Below, piece by piece: positions 1 to 17,367 of a stretch of 35,735 nt of DNA; the stretch's first letter is position 1; the number at the start of each line of letters is the position of its first letter. The DNA lies in NCBI GenBank assembly GCA_030066085.1, contig JASJCI010000030.1, forward strand, positions 1 through 35,735. The letters run 5' to 3'. Position numbers and translations under genes: made by a program. Under the pieces are notes generated by a model. That model saw only the letters and a program-made list of their open reading frames with translations. It ran no database searches and was not told the origin of the DNA. This DNA comes from Gammaproteobacteria bacterium (GTDB lineage Bacteria > Pseudomonadota > Gammaproteobacteria > GCA-001735895).

Positions 1-28
1 CAAAGCGGAAAACGCGTTTTCCGCTTTG
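1..28 (-). repeat. 28-bp perfect palindrome after fusA
   Basis: Bases 1-14 are the exact reverse complement of bases 15-28, and the palindrome abuts the fusA stop codon (31-29, minus strand). In RNA it would form a GC/AT stem closing on a tiny loop. It may be a terminator or processing hairpin between fusA and whatever follows. The window ends here, so a U-run cannot be checked. Confidence 0.6.
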
Positions 29-2113
29 TCAACTCATCGCGTCGACGATACTCTTCGGCGCTTCTTCGTACTTCTCGAACTCCATCGAGTAGGTCGCGCG
101 ACCCTGGGTCGCCGAGCGCAGGTCGGTGGCGTAGCCGAACATCTCGGACAACGGCACCGACGCGCGAATAATCTTGCCCGCAACGGAATCTTCCATGCCG
201 GCGACTATGCCGCGACGCCTGTTCAGGTCGCCCATGACGTCCCCCATGTAATCCTCGGGCGTCACGACCTCGACCTTCATCAACGGTTCCAGCAGTACCG
301 GATCCGCCGCCTGCGCGCCCTCGCGCATCGCCAGCGAGCCAGCGAGCTTGAAGGCCATTTCGTTCGAGTCGACATCGTGATACGAGCCGTCGAACAGCGT
401 CGCCTTGACATCGACCATCGGGAACCCGGCAAGTACGCCGTTTTCCATCTGTTCCTGTATCCCCTTGTCGACTGCCGAAATATATTCGCGCGGCACCACG
501 CCGCCGACAATGGCGTTTTCGAACTCGTAACCGCTGCCGCCCGGCAGGGGCTCGAGTTTCAGCCAGACGTGGCCGTACATGCCGCGTCCGCCGGTTTGCC
601 GCACGAACTTGCCTTCCTGTTCGACGGGCTTGCGAATCGTCTCGCGGAAGGCCACCTGCGGTTTGCCGATGTTGGCTTCCACGTTGAACTCGCGCTTCAT
701 CCGGTCGACGATGATGTCGAGATGGAGCTCCCCCATACCCGAGATAATCGTCTGCCCCGACTCTTCGTCGGTGCGCACCTGGAACGACGGGTCTTCCTTC
801 GCCAGTTTACCCAGCGCAACGCTCATCTTTTCCTGGTCGGACTGCGTCCTCGGTTCCACCGCGACCGAAATAACCGGGTCGGGGAACTCCATGCGCTCCA
901 GCGTAATCCGGCTGTTCGGGTCGCACAGGGTATCCCCGGTAACGACGTCCTTGAGGCCAACCGCGGCGGCGATGTCGCCGGCACGAACCTCTTTCAGTTC
1001 TTCGCGCGAGTTGGCATGCATCTGCAGCACGCGCCCGATGCGCTCTTTCCTGTCGCGCACCGTGTTGTAAATCGAGTCGCCGGCATTCAACACCCCCGAG
1101 TAAACCCGGAAGAACGTCAGGTTGCCGACGAACGGGTCGGTCGCGATCTTGAACGCCAGTGCCGCAAACGGCGCCTTGTCGTCGGCCGGCCGCTCGTCCT
1201 CGAACTCGCCATCGGCATTGATGCCGCGGATCGGCGGTACGTCCTCGGGCGACGGCAGGTAGCGAATGACCGCATCCAGCATCGCCTGCACGCCCTTGTT
1301 CTTGAACGCGCTGCCGCACAGTGCCGGCACCACTTCCCCGTTGAGGGTGCGTATTCGCAGCCCCTGGTGGATCTCGTCCTCGCCGAGGTCACCCTCCTCG
1401 AGGTACTTCTCCATCAACTCGTCGTTGGCCTCGGCCGCGGCCTCGACCATGTTCTCGCGCCACTGCTGGCAGAGCTCCAGCATGTCGGCGGGAATCTCTT
1501 CCTCGACGTAGGTCGTGCCCATGTTGGACTCGTCCCAGAAGATCGCCTTCATCTTGATCAGGTCGATCACGCCCTTGAAGTTTTCCTCGGCGCCGATATT
1601 CATCTGGATCGGAACCGGGTTACTGCCGAGCCGATCCTCGACCTGCTGCACCACGCGCAGGAAATCCGCGCCCTGGCGATCCATCTTGTTGACGAACACC
1701 ATGCGCGGCACCTGGTAGCGGTTGGCCTGGCGCCAGACGGTCTCCGACTGGGGCTCGACCCCGGCTACCGCGTCGAACACGACGCAGGCACCGTCGAGGA
1801 CGCGCAGCGAGCGCTCGACCTCGATCGTGAAATCGACGTGACCAGGCGTATCGATGATGTTGATACGATGCTGGTCGAACTGCTGGTCCATGCCGGACCA
1901 GAAACAGGTGGTGGCAGCCGAGGTAATCGTGATACCCCGCTCCTGCTCCTGCTCCATCCAGTCCATGACGGCGGCGCCGTCATGCACTTCGCCTATCTTG
2001 TAGGAGACGCCGGTGTAGAACAGGATCCGTTCCGTGGTGGTCGTCTTGCCGGCATCGATATGGGCAATGATGCCGATATTCCGATACCGCGTAATCGGTG
2101 TCGTCCGCGCCAC
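29..2113 (-). CDS. fusA: Elongation factor G (EF-G1)
   Basis: This is the translational GTPase that moves tRNA and mRNA through the ribosome and works with RRF in recycling. It has 694 residues, the usual EF-G length. The G1 loop AHIDAGKTT is at about residues 17-25, followed by RGITI, DTPGH and NKMD; domains II-V follow, with the conserved [12 protein letters not shown] segment of domain IV. The start is GTG at 2113, with AGGGA 8 nt upstream on the minus strand, and the N-terminus MARTTPI matches E. coli EF-G. It is the third gene of the str operon (rpsL-rpsG-fusA), 28 nt after rpsG. A tuf copy, often the next gene, would lie outside the window. A second, more divergent EF-G lies at 17448-19535; this one is the canonical housekeeping copy. 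Confidence 0.98.
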   Translation of the reverse strand: MARTTPITRYRNIGIIAHIDAGKTTTTERILFYTGVSYKIGEVHDGAAVMDWMEQEQERGITITSAATTCFWSGMDQQFDQHRINIIDTPGHVDFTIEVERSLRVLDGACVVFDAVAGVEPQSETVWRQANRYQVPRMVFVNKMDRQGADFLRVVQQVEDRLGSNPVPIQMNIGAEENFKGVIDLIKMKAIFWDESNMGTTYVEEEIPADMLELCQQWRENMVEAAAEANDELMEKYLEEGDLGEDEIHQGLRIRTLNGEVVPALCGSAFKNKGVQAMLDAVIRYLPSPEDVPPIRGINADGEFEDERPADDKAPFAALAFKIATDPFVGNLTFFRVYSGVLNAGDSIYNTVRDRKERIGRVLQMHANSREELKEVRAGDIAAAVGLKDVVTGDTLCDPNSRITLERMEFPDPVISVAVEPRTQSDQEKMSVALGKLAKEDPSFQVRTDEESGQTIISGMGELHLDIIVDRMKREFNVEANIGKPQVAFRETIRKPVEQEGKFVRQTGGRGMYGHVWLKLEPLPGGSGYEFENAIVGGVVPREYISAVDKGIQEQMENGVLAGFPMVDVKATLFDGSYHDVDSNEMAFKLAGSLAMREGAQAADPVLLEPLMKVEVVTPEDYMGDVMGDLNRRRGIVAGMEDSVAGKIIRASVPLSEMFGYATDLRSATQGRATYSMEFEKYEEAPKSIVDAMS

Positions 2114-2141
2114 CGCAACCGTCCCTTCGTGTCGTTCGCGC

Positions 2142-2612
2142 TTACCAGCGGAAGTGCGCGAAGGCCTTGTTGGCCTCGGCCATGCGGTGCGTATCCTCGC
2201 GCTTCTTCACCGCCGTGCCCTTGTTCTCGGAGGCGTCCAGCAGTTCCCCGGCCAGCTTGCTGGCCATGGTCTTTTCGCCGCGCTTCTGCGCCGCGTCGAT
2301 AATCCAGCGCATCGCCAGCGTGTTACGCCGTGACGGGCGCACCTCGACCGGCACCTGGTAGGTGGCGCCACCGACCCGGCGGGATTTCACCTCGACCATC
2401 GGGCGAACGTTCTCGAGCGCTTTTTCCATCAGCTCGACCGAATCGACGTGGCTTTTCTGCGACACGCTGTCGAGCGCGTTGTACAGGATCTTCTCGGCGG
2501 TCGATTTCTTGCCGTTGCGCATGATCATGTTGACGAACTTCGCGATCTGCTGATCACCGAACTTCGGGTCGGGCAGGATTTCTCTCTTGGGGACTTCTCT
2601 ACGACGGGGCAT
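2142..2612 (-). CDS. rpsG: 30S ribosomal protein S7
   Basis: Primary binding protein of the 3' major domain of 16S rRNA, lining the E site and mRNA exit. The 156 residues begin [12 protein letters not shown], the standard proteobacterial N-terminus, and end in the S7 core ([20 protein letters not shown]). The length equals that of many bacterial S7 proteins. Start is ATG at 2612, 9 nt after the rpsL stop, so the pair is translationally close. In E. coli S7 is the autogenous repressor of the str operon and acts at the rpsL-rpsG junction. Here that junction is too short (9 nt) to hold the large E. coli regulatory structure, so such control, if present, must use another site. Confidence 0.98.
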   Translation of the reverse strand: MPRRREVPKREILPDPKFGDQQIAKFVNMIMRNGKKSTAEKILYNALDSVSQKSHVDSVELMEKALENVRPMVEVKSRRVGGATYQVPVEVRPSRRNTLAMRWIIDAAQKRGEKTMASKLAGELLDASENKGTAVKKREDTHRMAEANKAFAHFRW

Positions 2613-2621
2613 GGGTTAAAC

Positions 2622-2996
2622 CTACGACTTGGGGCGCTTGGCGCCGTACTTCGAACGACCCTGGCGACGTGCCGGAACGCCCTGGGTATCCAGGCTGCCG
2701 CGCACCACGTGGTAGCGCACACCCGGCAGGTCCTTGACCCGGCCGCCGCGTACCAGTACCACCGAGTGCTCCTGCAGGTTATGGCCTTCGCCACCGATGT
2801 AAGAAGCAACCTCGTAACCAGTGGTCAGGCGCACACGCGCCACCTTGCGCAGGGCCGAGTTCGGCTTTTTCGGCGTGGTGGTGTAGACACGGGTGCAGAC
2901 GCCGCGTTTTTGCGGCGAAGCCTCGAGCGCGGGCACGTTGCTCTTGCTGCGCTTTGACCGGCGCGGCTTGCGCACCAGCTGGTTAACAGTTGACAT
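2622..2996 (-). CDS. rpsL: 30S ribosomal protein S12
   Basis: Decoding-centre protein of the 30S subunit, 124 residues, first gene of the str operon. The loop [13 protein letters not shown] (Lys43) and GGRVKDLPG (Lys88, Asp89) are intact, so the known streptomycin-resistance positions carry the sensitive-type residues. Asp89 is the residue that is methylthiolated in E. coli. The ATG at 2996 is preceded by an AGGAG Shine-Dalgarno about 10 nt upstream. Transcription very probably starts at the strong promoter at 3107-3135, just after rpoC, giving a leader of roughly 100 nt that contains a hairpin. Confidence 0.98.
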   Translation of the reverse strand: MSTVNQLVRKPRRSKRSKSNVPALEASPQKRGVCTRVYTTTPKKPNSALRKVARVRLTTGYEVASYIGGEGHNLQEHSVVLVRGGRVKDLPGVRYHVVRGSLDTQGVPARRQGRSKYGAKRPKS

Positions 2997-3061
2997 CGAT
3001 TCGACTCTCCTGCGGTCGCTCGTTCGGGTTATTCAGTAAATTCATGGGTCACAACAAACGA

Positions 3062-3089
3062 CAGGCTATACATTCGCATGTATAGCCTG
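3062..3089 (-). promoter_or_regulatory. Leader hairpin upstream of rpsL
   Basis: Perfect 12-bp inverted repeat (3062-3073 with 3078-3089). Read on the minus strand the 4-nt loop is GCGA, a GNRA-type tetraloop. It starts about 10 nt into the predicted str-operon transcript. No U-run follows, so it is not a classical intrinsic terminator for rpoBC. It may stabilise the mRNA 5' end or serve as a regulatory or processing site. Confidence 0.6.
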
Positions 3090-3106
3090 CCATTTGGGGA
3101 TGCGGA

Positions 3107-3135
3107 ATTTTAGGGACCAAAGCCTTACCTGTCAA
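3107..3135 (-). promoter_or_regulatory. Sigma70 promoter of the str operon
   Basis: On the minus strand a consensus -35 TTGACA (3135-3130) is followed after exactly 17 nt by TAAAAT (3112-3107), five of six matches to the -10 consensus. The -35 box begins four bases after the rpoC stop codon. The predicted start is near 3100, about 100 nt ahead of rpsL. This makes rpsL-rpsG-fusA independently transcribed from rpoBC. Confidence 0.8.
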
Positions 3136-3139
3136 CCGC

Positions 3140-7345
<4,206 letters not shown>

Positions 7346-7347
7346 GA

Positions 7348-11415
<4,068 letters not shown>

Positions 11416-11498
11416 CTAGAATCACCATCGATTAGGTTTAGTCCCGAACGCCAGTATTGCGCGTCCGTTCGCGCCGCTTCCGACCCAGAAGCGCGCGC

Positions 11499-11526
11499 GG
11501 GCCGATGACTCGAAAGTCATCAGCCC
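11499..11526 (-). promoter_or_regulatory. UUCG hairpin between rplL and rpoB
   Basis: On the minus strand a 12-bp stem (one U-G wobble) closes on a UUCG tetraloop. Arms are 11499-11510 and 11515-11526. No U-run follows. Its position matches the E. coli rplL-rpoB attenuator and RNase III processing region, so a role in partial termination or processing ahead of rpoB is likely but not shown. Confidence 0.6.
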
Positions 11527-11565
11527 TTGCACTTTGGAAGTAACTGGTAAACAAGAACCGAGCGC

Positions 11566-11952
11566 TTACTTGAGCTCTACGGTTCCGCCAGCTTCTTCGA
11601 TCTGCTTCTTCATTTCCTCGGCTTCGTCCTTGGATGCCGCTTCCTTGACCGTCGCGGGCGCACCCTCGACCATGTCCTTGGCTTCCTTGAGGCCGAGACC
11701 GGTGATGCCGCGAACGGCCTTGATTACACCGACTTTCTTGTCGCCGAAACCGGTCAGGACGACATCGAACTCGTCCTTCTCGGCAGCAGCTTCGGCACCG
11801 GCATCACCACCGGCGGCTGCGGCCGGGGCCGCGGCAACCGCTGCAGCTGCGGATACGCCGAACTTCTCTTCCATCGCGGCGATCAGGTCTACGACCTCCA
11901 TCACCGTCATGTTGGACAGAGTTTCCAGAATGTCTTCTTTAGAGACTGCCAT
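11566..11952 (-). CDS. rplL: 50S ribosomal protein L7/L12
   Basis: Stalk protein that recruits translational GTPases to the ribosome; dimers bind the L10 C-terminus. It has 128 residues: an N-terminal dimerisation domain (about 1-33), an Ala/Gly-rich flexible hinge (about 34-58), then the C-terminal domain with [21 protein letters not shown], the factor-binding face. It is slightly longer than E. coli (121), with the extra residues in the hinge. The ATG at 11952 lies 24 nt downstream of rplJ. As in other bacteria it is expected at several copies per ribosome, so strong initiation is needed; AGGAG sits shortly upstream. Confidence 0.98.
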   Translation of the reverse strand: MAVSKEDILETLSNMTVMEVVDLIAAMEEKFGVSAAAAVAAAPAAAAGGDAGAEAAAEKDEFDVVLTGFGDKKVGVIKAVRGITGLGLKEAKDMVEGAPATVKEAASKDEAEEMKKQIEEAGGTVELK

Positions 11953-11976
11953 TACTGTTCTCCTGATACAGAAAAA

Positions 11977-12504
11977 TTAACTCGATTGCTTCTGGTCGCG
12001 GACGGCGGCCACGGTACGGGTCAACTTGCCGGGCACCTCGTTCATGGTGCGCGCCAGTTTTTCCACCGGGGCCTTCATCACGGCCATCAGCATGCTGATA
12101 GCTTGATCGTAGGTAGGCATCGAAGCCAGTCGCTTGATTTCGGACGGATCGAGCAATTCGCCGCCGAACGCGATCAGCTTCACGACCAGTTTCTCGTTGT
12201 CCTTGGTGTAGTCCTTGAGGACGCGGGCGGCACCGCCCGGCTCTTCCATCGAGAACGCGTACACCATCTGGCCCTGCAGCGCTTCGCTCATGCACTCGTA
12301 ATCGGTGCCGTCGAAGGCGCGCCGCGCCAGCGTGTTCTTGACAACGCGCATCTGGACGTTCGATTCCCGCGCGCGATTGCGCAACTCGGTCATCTCGCCA
12401 ACAGTCAAGCCCTGATACTCGGCCGCAATCACGGAATGCGCCTGCGCGGCAACCTCGGCCACCTCGCCCACGACATTCTGCTTTTGCTGGAGAGATAAAG
12501 GCAT
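11977..12504 (-). CDS. rplJ: 50S ribosomal protein L10
   Basis: Base of the ribosomal stalk: the N-terminal domain binds 23S rRNA beside L11, and the C-terminal helix carries L7/L12 dimers. It has 175 residues and begins MPLSLQQKQNVVGEVAEVA, typical of gammaproteobacterial L10. RVVKNTLARRA is the conserved rRNA-binding segment. The ATG at 12504 is preceded by AGGAG about 8 nt upstream. In E. coli the L10-L12 complex represses its own mRNA by binding the leader. The long structured leader here (12505-12710) fits the same scheme. Confidence 0.98.
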   Translation of the reverse strand: MPLSLQQKQNVVGEVAEVAAQAHSVIAAEYQGLTVGEMTELRNRARESNVQMRVVKNTLARRAFDGTDYECMSEALQGQMVYAFSMEEPGGAARVLKDYTKDNEKLVVKLIAFGGELLDPSEIKRLASMPTYDQAISMLMAVMKAPVEKLARTMNEVPGKLTRTVAAVRDQKQSS

Positions 12505-12710
12505 ATGACTTCTCCTGATTAAGTTACTTCACCGGATTCAAATCCGGACCGCTATCCCTGTCCGGCCTCGCGGCCGTGATCCTTTACGACTTCTTAACCA
12601 GGTCACCCTGTCTCAGAAGATCGTCTACGCAGGAAATTAAGACCGGTTTCCCGGTCACCCGCGGTCTTTGACGAGTGGCCCGCCGGGGCGGGCCTTCTCA
12701 AAGATTCCAA
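12505..12710 (-). promoter_or_regulatory. Probable L10 leader (autoregulatory)
   Basis: This is the 5' part of the rplJ transcript, packed with hairpins. They include a GC-rich palindrome at 12677-12694 with an outer pairing CTTTGA/TCAAAG across an internal loop, a GAAA-capped stem at 12641-12656, a GCGA-capped stem at 12564-12575, and a TTGA-loop stem at 12532-12547 next to the Shine-Dalgarno. Position and complexity match the ribosomal-protein L10 leader family, where L10(L12)4 binding represses translation. The specific kink-turn was not confirmed by eye. Confidence 0.55.
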
Positions 12711-12716
12711 TAATCC

Positions 12717-12741
12717 GTTGTTTTTACTCCGTAAAAACAAC
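12717..12741. repeat. 11-bp A/T-rich inverted repeat
   Basis: Perfect arms 12717-12727 and 12731-12741 around a 3-nt loop. It sits 9 bp from the 33-bp repeat copy at 12751-12783. A comparable A/T-rich palindrome lies next to the copy at 16936-16968, so the two palindromes may form one composite element. Confidence 0.7.
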
Positions 12742-12750
12742 TCTTCAAAC

Positions 12751-12783
12751 CGTCATCCCCGCGTACGCGGGGATCTCGTAAAG
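12751..12783 (+). repeat. 33-bp palindromic repeat, copy 1
   Basis: REP-like element CGTCATCCCCGCG...CGCGGGGATCTCGTAAAG with a 20-bp perfect palindrome at 12755-12774. It differs from copies 2 (14107-14139) and 3 (16936-16968) only in the loop bases and, against copy 2, one flanking base. It lies in the rplA-rplJ gap. Confidence 0.85.
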
Positions 12784-12824
12784 TCTTGCTCTTTCCAGCT
12801 TTGGGGATCGCGCCGTCCGCTGGA

Positions 12825-12872
12825 GATCCCCGCTTTCGCGGGGATATAAATCCGGCAGAGCCGGATTTATAT
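12825..12872 (-). repeat. Core repeat plus hairpin over the rplA stop
   Basis: Two palindromes abut. The first is the repeat core (arms 12826-12833 and 12838-12845). The second is a 12-bp stem with arms 12844-12855 and 12861-12872, overlapping it by two bases. The rplA stop codon (12869-12867) lies inside the distal arm of the second hairpin, so the last rplA codons take part in the structure. It may act as a terminator or attenuator after rplKA, but no clear U-run follows. Confidence 0.7.
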
Positions 12873-13562
12873 TTTCAGCGAAGCCTGGTCGACCGAAAAA
12901 CCCGGTCCCATGGTCGTCGAAATCGATACCTTCTTCAGGTACACGCCCTTCGACGAACTCGGCTTGGCCTTTTTCAGATCGGCAATCAGGTGCTCGAGGT
13001 TTTCCTGCAGCTGCGCCACCTCGAAGCTGGCCTTGCCGATCGTGCAGTGAATGATGCCGCCCTTGTCGGTGCGATAGCGCACCTGGCCACCCTTGGCGTT
13101 TTTCACCGCCGTCTCGACGTCAGGCGAGACGGTGCCGACCTTCGGGTTCGGCATCAGTCCGCGCGGACCAAGCAGCTGGCCGAGCTGACCGACGATACCC
13201 ATTGCGTCGGGGCTCGCGATCACGACGTCGTAATCCATTTCCCCGCCTTTCATGGCGTCGGCAAGATCCTGCATGCCGACCTTGTCGGCACCCGCCGCGA
13301 GCGCCTTGTCCGCGTTCTCACCCTGGGTGAAAACCGCGATACGCACCTGCTTGCCGGTGCCGTTCGGCAGCACGCTGGAACCGCGCACGTTCTGATCCGA
13401 TTTGCGCGGATCCACGCCGAGGTTGATCGACGCATCGACCGACTCGTCGAACTTCGCGCGACTGCATTCCTTGAGCAGGTTCAGACCCTCTTCGATCGGG
13501 TACTGGCGCGTGCGGTCGAAGCGTGCCTTGATTTCAGCCATGCGTTTCGATTGTTTCGCCAT
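12867..13562 (-). CDS. rplA: 50S ribosomal protein L1
   Basis: L1-stalk protein controlling E-site tRNA release; in E. coli it also represses its own rplKA operon. It has 231 residues from [12 protein letters not shown], the usual L1 length. [15 protein letters not shown] and the following lysine-rich stretch are the conserved rRNA-binding part. The frame is open 27 codons further upstream into rplK, but the ATG at 13562 fits the family N-terminus and lies 1 nt after the rplK stop, so the pair is translationally coupled. The stop codon is embedded in a hairpin (12844-12872). Confidence 0.97.
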   Translation of the reverse strand: MAKQSKRMAEIKARFDRTRQYPIEEGLNLLKECSRAKFDESVDASINLGVDPRKSDQNVRGSSVLPNGTGKQVRIAVFTQGENADKALAAGADKVGMQDLADAMKGGEMDYDVVIASPDAMGIVGQLGQLLGPRGLMPNPKVGTVSPDVETAVKNAKGGQVRYRTDKGGIIHCTIGKASFEVAQLQENLEHLIADLKKAKPSSSKGVYLKKVSISTTMGPGFSVDQASLKI

Positions 13563-13563
13563 G

Positions 13564-13995
13564 TCAGAGGCCCTCCACGTCGAGGCCCATGCTGCGGGCG
13601 CTGCCGGCGATGATGCGTACCGCCGCATCCATGTCGTTGGCATTCAGGTCTTTCATCTTGGTAGTCGCGATCTCCTCGAGCTGGGCACGGGTCACGGTAC
13701 CGACCTTGGCCGAGTTCGGCGTGCCGCTACCCTTGTTGACACCGGCTGCCTTCTTCAGCAACACGGCCGCGGGCGGCGTCTTGATCTCGAAGGTGAAACT
13801 CTTGTCGGAGTAAACCGTAATGACCACCGGCAGCGGCAGGCCGTTTTCGACATCCTGGGTTTCGGCGTTGAACGCCTTGCAGAATTCCATGATGTTGAGG
13901 CCATGCTGGCCGAGGGCCGGGCCGACCGGCGGACTCGGGTTGGCAGAGCCCGCGGGCACCTGCAACTTGATGTAGTTTTCTATCTTCTTAGCCAT
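13564..13995 (-). CDS. rplK: 50S ribosomal protein L11
   Basis: L11 forms the GTPase-associated centre with 23S rRNA and is needed for RelA activation. It has 143 residues from [16 protein letters not shown]; the proline-rich [20 protein letters not shown] is the thiostrepton-region signature. The frame is open 39 codons upstream, but that extension is not L11-like, so the ATG at 13995 is chosen. The AGATAGCT upstream gives only a weak ribosome-binding site. The 299-nt gap to nusG contains repetitive palindromes; in E. coli a separate promoter precedes rplK, but no clear match to consensus was found here. Confidence 0.97.
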   Translation of the reverse strand: MAKKIENYIKLQVPAGSANPSPPVGPALGQHGLNIMEFCKAFNAETQDVENGLPLPVVITVYSDKSFTFEIKTPPAAVLLKKAAGVNKGSGTPNSAKVGTVTRAQLEEIATTKMKDLNANDMDAAVRIIAGSARSMGLDVEGL

Positions 13996-14106
13996 TAAAG
14001 CTATCTCCCGGGTGCATGCGGACAGCGCTTTAGTCTGTCCTCCCCATCGCCGAGACTGTTCTAAAGCTGCTGCGCTCGCAGATCCTGCGTTAGATTCGAC
14101 CGCCCT

Positions 14107-14186
14107 CGTCATCCCCGCGAAAGCGGGGATCTTGTAAAGGTGCCGCCTTTACAAGATCCCGGCTAAGTGCTTCGCACTTTCCGGGA
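14107..14186 (+). repeat. 33-bp repeat copy 2 in a triple-palindrome array
   Basis: Positions 14107-14139 match the 33-bp repeat (stem 14111-14118 with 14123-14130). A 13-bp inverted repeat follows (14128-14140 with 14146-14158), sharing the repeat's right flank. A third palindrome follows, with TCCCGG arms at 14157-14162 and 14181-14186 and an inner AAGTGC/GCACTT stem. The third resembles the 45-bp repeats upstream of tuf. The array fills most of the nusG-rplK gap (13996-14294), which holds no gene. Confidence 0.8.
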
Positions 14187-14294
14187 CGACCTGCGGTCGC
14201 TTTCGCCTTGTCTCTGCTGCGCTCGCGACGCTTTAAAACAGACTCGTATTCATATACCCCGGTCAAACAGCGACCGGAGACCAAAAAACCTTTC

Positions 14295-14918
14295 CTAACC
14301 TTTCTCGACCTGGCCGAAAGCCAGTTCCACCGGCGTGGAACGACCGAAAATCTGCACCGACACGAGCATTTTGCTCTTTTCGTAGTTGACTTCCTCGACC
14401 ACGCCGTTGAAGTCGTTGAACGGGCCGTCGTTGACGCGCACCACTTCGCCCACCTCGAACAGTACCTTCGGGCGCGGACGATCCACGCCTTCCTCGACCC
14501 GGTTCAGGATCGCGTCGGCCTCGGCCTCGGTGATCGGCGCCGGCTTGTCGCTGGTGCCGCCGATGAAACCCAGTACCTTGGGCACGTCCTTGACCAGGTG
14601 CCAGGTATCGTTGTCCATTTCCATCTGCACCAGTACGTAGCCGGGAAAGAACTTGCGTTCGCTCTTGCGCCGGCTGCCCTCGCGCATCTCGACAACTTCC
14701 TCGGTCGGCACCATGATCGAGCCGAACTTGTCCTTGTATGCCGAGGTGCCGATGCGGCTCTCGAGCACTTTCTTGACGTAAGATTCGAAGCCGGAATAGG
14801 CGTGCACGACGTACCAGCGCAGGTTCGGGTTACCCGGTTTTTCCGCGGGTGCCTCTGCCTGGCCTTCGTCGCTCGCCTCCGCTGTCGGCTCTTCGACCTT
14901 GTTTTCTTCGTCAGTCAT
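14295..14918 (-). CDS. nusG: Transcription termination/antitermination factor NusG
   Basis: RNA polymerase-bound factor that suppresses pausing, contacts Rho or S10 and couples transcription to translation. It has 207 residues from [11 protein letters not shown]. The NGN domain starts near [12 protein letters not shown] and includes [11 protein letters not shown]; the C-terminal KOW domain carries [20 protein letters not shown]. Family members are usually about 177-182 residues; here an extra acidic, Ala/Glu-rich N-terminal stretch of about 27 residues precedes the NGN domain. The ATG at 14918 lies 14 nt after secE, as in the standard secE-nusG operon. The frame is open to 14960, but that would overlap secE and lacks support. 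Confidence 0.96.
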   Translation of the reverse strand: MTDEENKVEEPTAEASDEGQAEAPAEKPGNPNLRWYVVHAYSGFESYVKKVLESRIGTSAYKDKFGSIMVPTEEVVEMREGSRRKSERKFFPGYVLVQMEMDNDTWHLVKDVPKVLGFIGGTSDKPAPITEAEADAILNRVEEGVDRPRPKVLFEVGEVVRVNDGPFNDFNGVVEEVNYEKSKMLVSVQIFGRSTPVELAFGQVEKG

Positions 14919-14932
14919 CTGTAATCCCGGGG

Positions 14933-15301
14933 TCAGGTCAGCACCTTGGTGACGCCCCAACCCAAAAACATGTCAAACAGCCACAGCATGATTGCGACCA
15001 GGATGACCATGAATAACACCGCTATCGTGGTTTGCAGCGTTTCCTGGCGCGTTGGCCAGACGACCTTGCGAACCTCGACCCGCGCATCCTTGACGAACGC
15101 GAGGCCAGCGCGGCCCTGGTGACTGGTGGCGGCGATCGCGAACGCGACGGCGGCGACCGCCAGCATTCCCAGCACGCGCAACAGCTGCGACTCTTCTTCG
15201 AAGTAGTAAAAACCCACCACGCCGGCAATCAGCACCAGCACGGCTGTCATCAACTTAAAGGTATCGAGCGCCGAAGATGTTGACTCGGTCTTGCTGACCA
15301 C
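14933..15301 (-). CDS. secE: Preprotein translocase subunit SecE
   Basis: Essential membrane subunit of the SecYEG channel. It has about 122 residues with three hydrophobic segments, at roughly residues 16-34, 43-61 and 94-115. The conserved cytoplasmic amphipathic region [17 protein letters not shown] is present. The start is GTG at 15301, preceded by GAGG 8 nt upstream. Longer readings of the frame run into tRNA-Trp and are rejected. Length and topology resemble E. coli SecE (127). It is the first gene of secE-nusG, directly after tRNA-Trp. Confidence 0.95.
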   Translation of the reverse strand: MVSKTESTSSALDTFKLMTAVLVLIAGVVGFYYFEEESQLLRVLGMLAVAAVAFAIAATSHQGRAGLAFVKDARVEVRKVVWPTRQETLQTTIAVLFMVILVAIMLWLFDMFLGWGVTKVLT

Positions 15302-15325
15302 TAATAACCTCGAAATCCACAATGT

Positions 15326-15401
<76 letters not shown>

Positions 15402-15435
15402 AATCTGGTGACACCCGCCGAACACGGGCCCCATC

Positions 15436-15472
15436 AAACAAAGGGCGGGGATGGTATCCCATCTCCCGCCCC
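15436..15472 (-). terminator. Intrinsic terminator after tuf
   Basis: On the minus strand a 12-bp GC-rich stem with one bulged A and a GATA loop (arms 15459-15471 and 15443-15454) is followed by TTTGTTTG. It lies about 18 nt after the tuf stop and probably ends the tRNA-tuf transcript, with some read-through to tRNA-Trp. Confidence 0.8.
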
Positions 15473-15489
15473 GATGCAAGATTTATGCC

Positions 15490-16680
<1,191 letters not shown>

Positions 16681-16726
16681 GTCTCTGTACCTTGCAATAA
16701 GCCGGACTGTAGAATTTTATAAACCT

Positions 16727-16770
16727 GCAGACAGTTTAAGAAATGCGCCGGCATTTCTTAAACTGTCTGC
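16727..16770. repeat. 20-bp perfect inverted repeat in the tuf leader
   Basis: Arms 16727-16746 and 16751-16770 are exact reverse complements around a 4-nt spacer. In the tuf transcript this would be a very stable 20-bp hairpin ending 46 nt ahead of the ATG. A TATAAA sequence follows it on the minus strand, without a convincing -35. Terminator, RNase III site or mobile palindrome are all possible. Confidence 0.85.
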
Positions 16771-16773
16771 TAC

Positions 16774-16818
16774 TTCAGCGTCATCCCGGAAAATGCCGCA
16801 GGCATTTATCCGGGACCT
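16774..16818 (+). repeat. 45-bp hairpin repeat, copy a
   Basis: First of two tandemly arranged copies. The hairpin has a 7-bp outer stem TCCCGGA/TCCGGGA, one bulged A, a 7-bp inner stem and a GCA loop. It differs from copy b at 16794 (T) and 16804 (A), which pair with each other. Confidence 0.85.
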
Positions 16819-16858
16819 CGATGTGACGGCGGCCCCAGGGCCGTTGTCGCATCGGTTC

Positions 16859-16903
16859 TTCAGCGTCATCCCGGAAAACGCCGCAGGCGTTTATCCGGGA
16901 CCT
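16859..16903 (+). repeat. 45-bp hairpin repeat, copy b
   Basis: 43 of 45 bases are identical to copy a. The only two differences, 16879 (C) and 16889 (G), form a base pair, replacing T-A by C-G. The pairing is therefore preserved by a compensatory change. Confidence 0.85.
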
Positions 16904-16935
16904 TGTAACAACGGCGCAATCCAGATCGACGCCGT

Positions 16936-16989
16936 CTTTACGAGATCCCCGCTTTCGCGGGGATGACGTAACGAAAAATGCATTTTTCG
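16936..16989 (-). repeat. 33-bp repeat copy 3 plus A/T palindrome
   Basis: 16936-16968 is the reverse complement of the 33-bp repeat (stem 16945-16952 with 16957-16964). It is followed at 16972-16989 by an 18-bp perfect palindrome, CGAAAAATG mirrored. With the two 45-bp repeats and the 20-bp inverted repeat, it fills the tRNA-Thr to tuf gap (16681-17001), in which no gene is seen. Confidence 0.8.
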
Positions 16990-17001
16990 CTACATCGATA
17001 T

Positions 17002-17077
<76 letters not shown>

Positions 17078-17104
17078 GAATAACCGTTTCGGCTACCTCA
17101 AATC

Positions 17105-17179
<75 letters not shown>

Positions 17180-17270
17180 GAAAACGCAATATTTTACGCT
17201 TTTTCAACGCCCTATATATAAGGAGTCGAAATCGGGGTGTGGATACAGTGGTCCCGCCCCTGTTAATAAA

Positions 17271-17355
17271 TGGTGGAGGGAGGTGGATTCGAACCACCGA
17301 AGGCTGAGCCAGCAGATTTACAGTCTGCCCCCTTTGACCGCTCGGGAATCCCTCC
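17271..17355 (-). tRNA. tyrU: tRNA-Tyr (GTA)
   Basis: 85 nt class II tRNA with a long variable arm and encoded CCA. Acceptor GGAGGGA/TCCCTCC, anticodon GTA within CTGTAAA. It is the first gene of the tRNA-tuf transcript, only about 6 nt after the predicted start site. Confidence 0.98.
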
Positions 17356-17367
17356 AGCAAGGGGCGT

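Noticed and set aside
26-2302. 758-codon plus-strand open frame
   Set aside because: Antisense shadow of fusA and rpsG; the minus-strand proteins are unmistakable and the long frame comes from high GC and codon bias.
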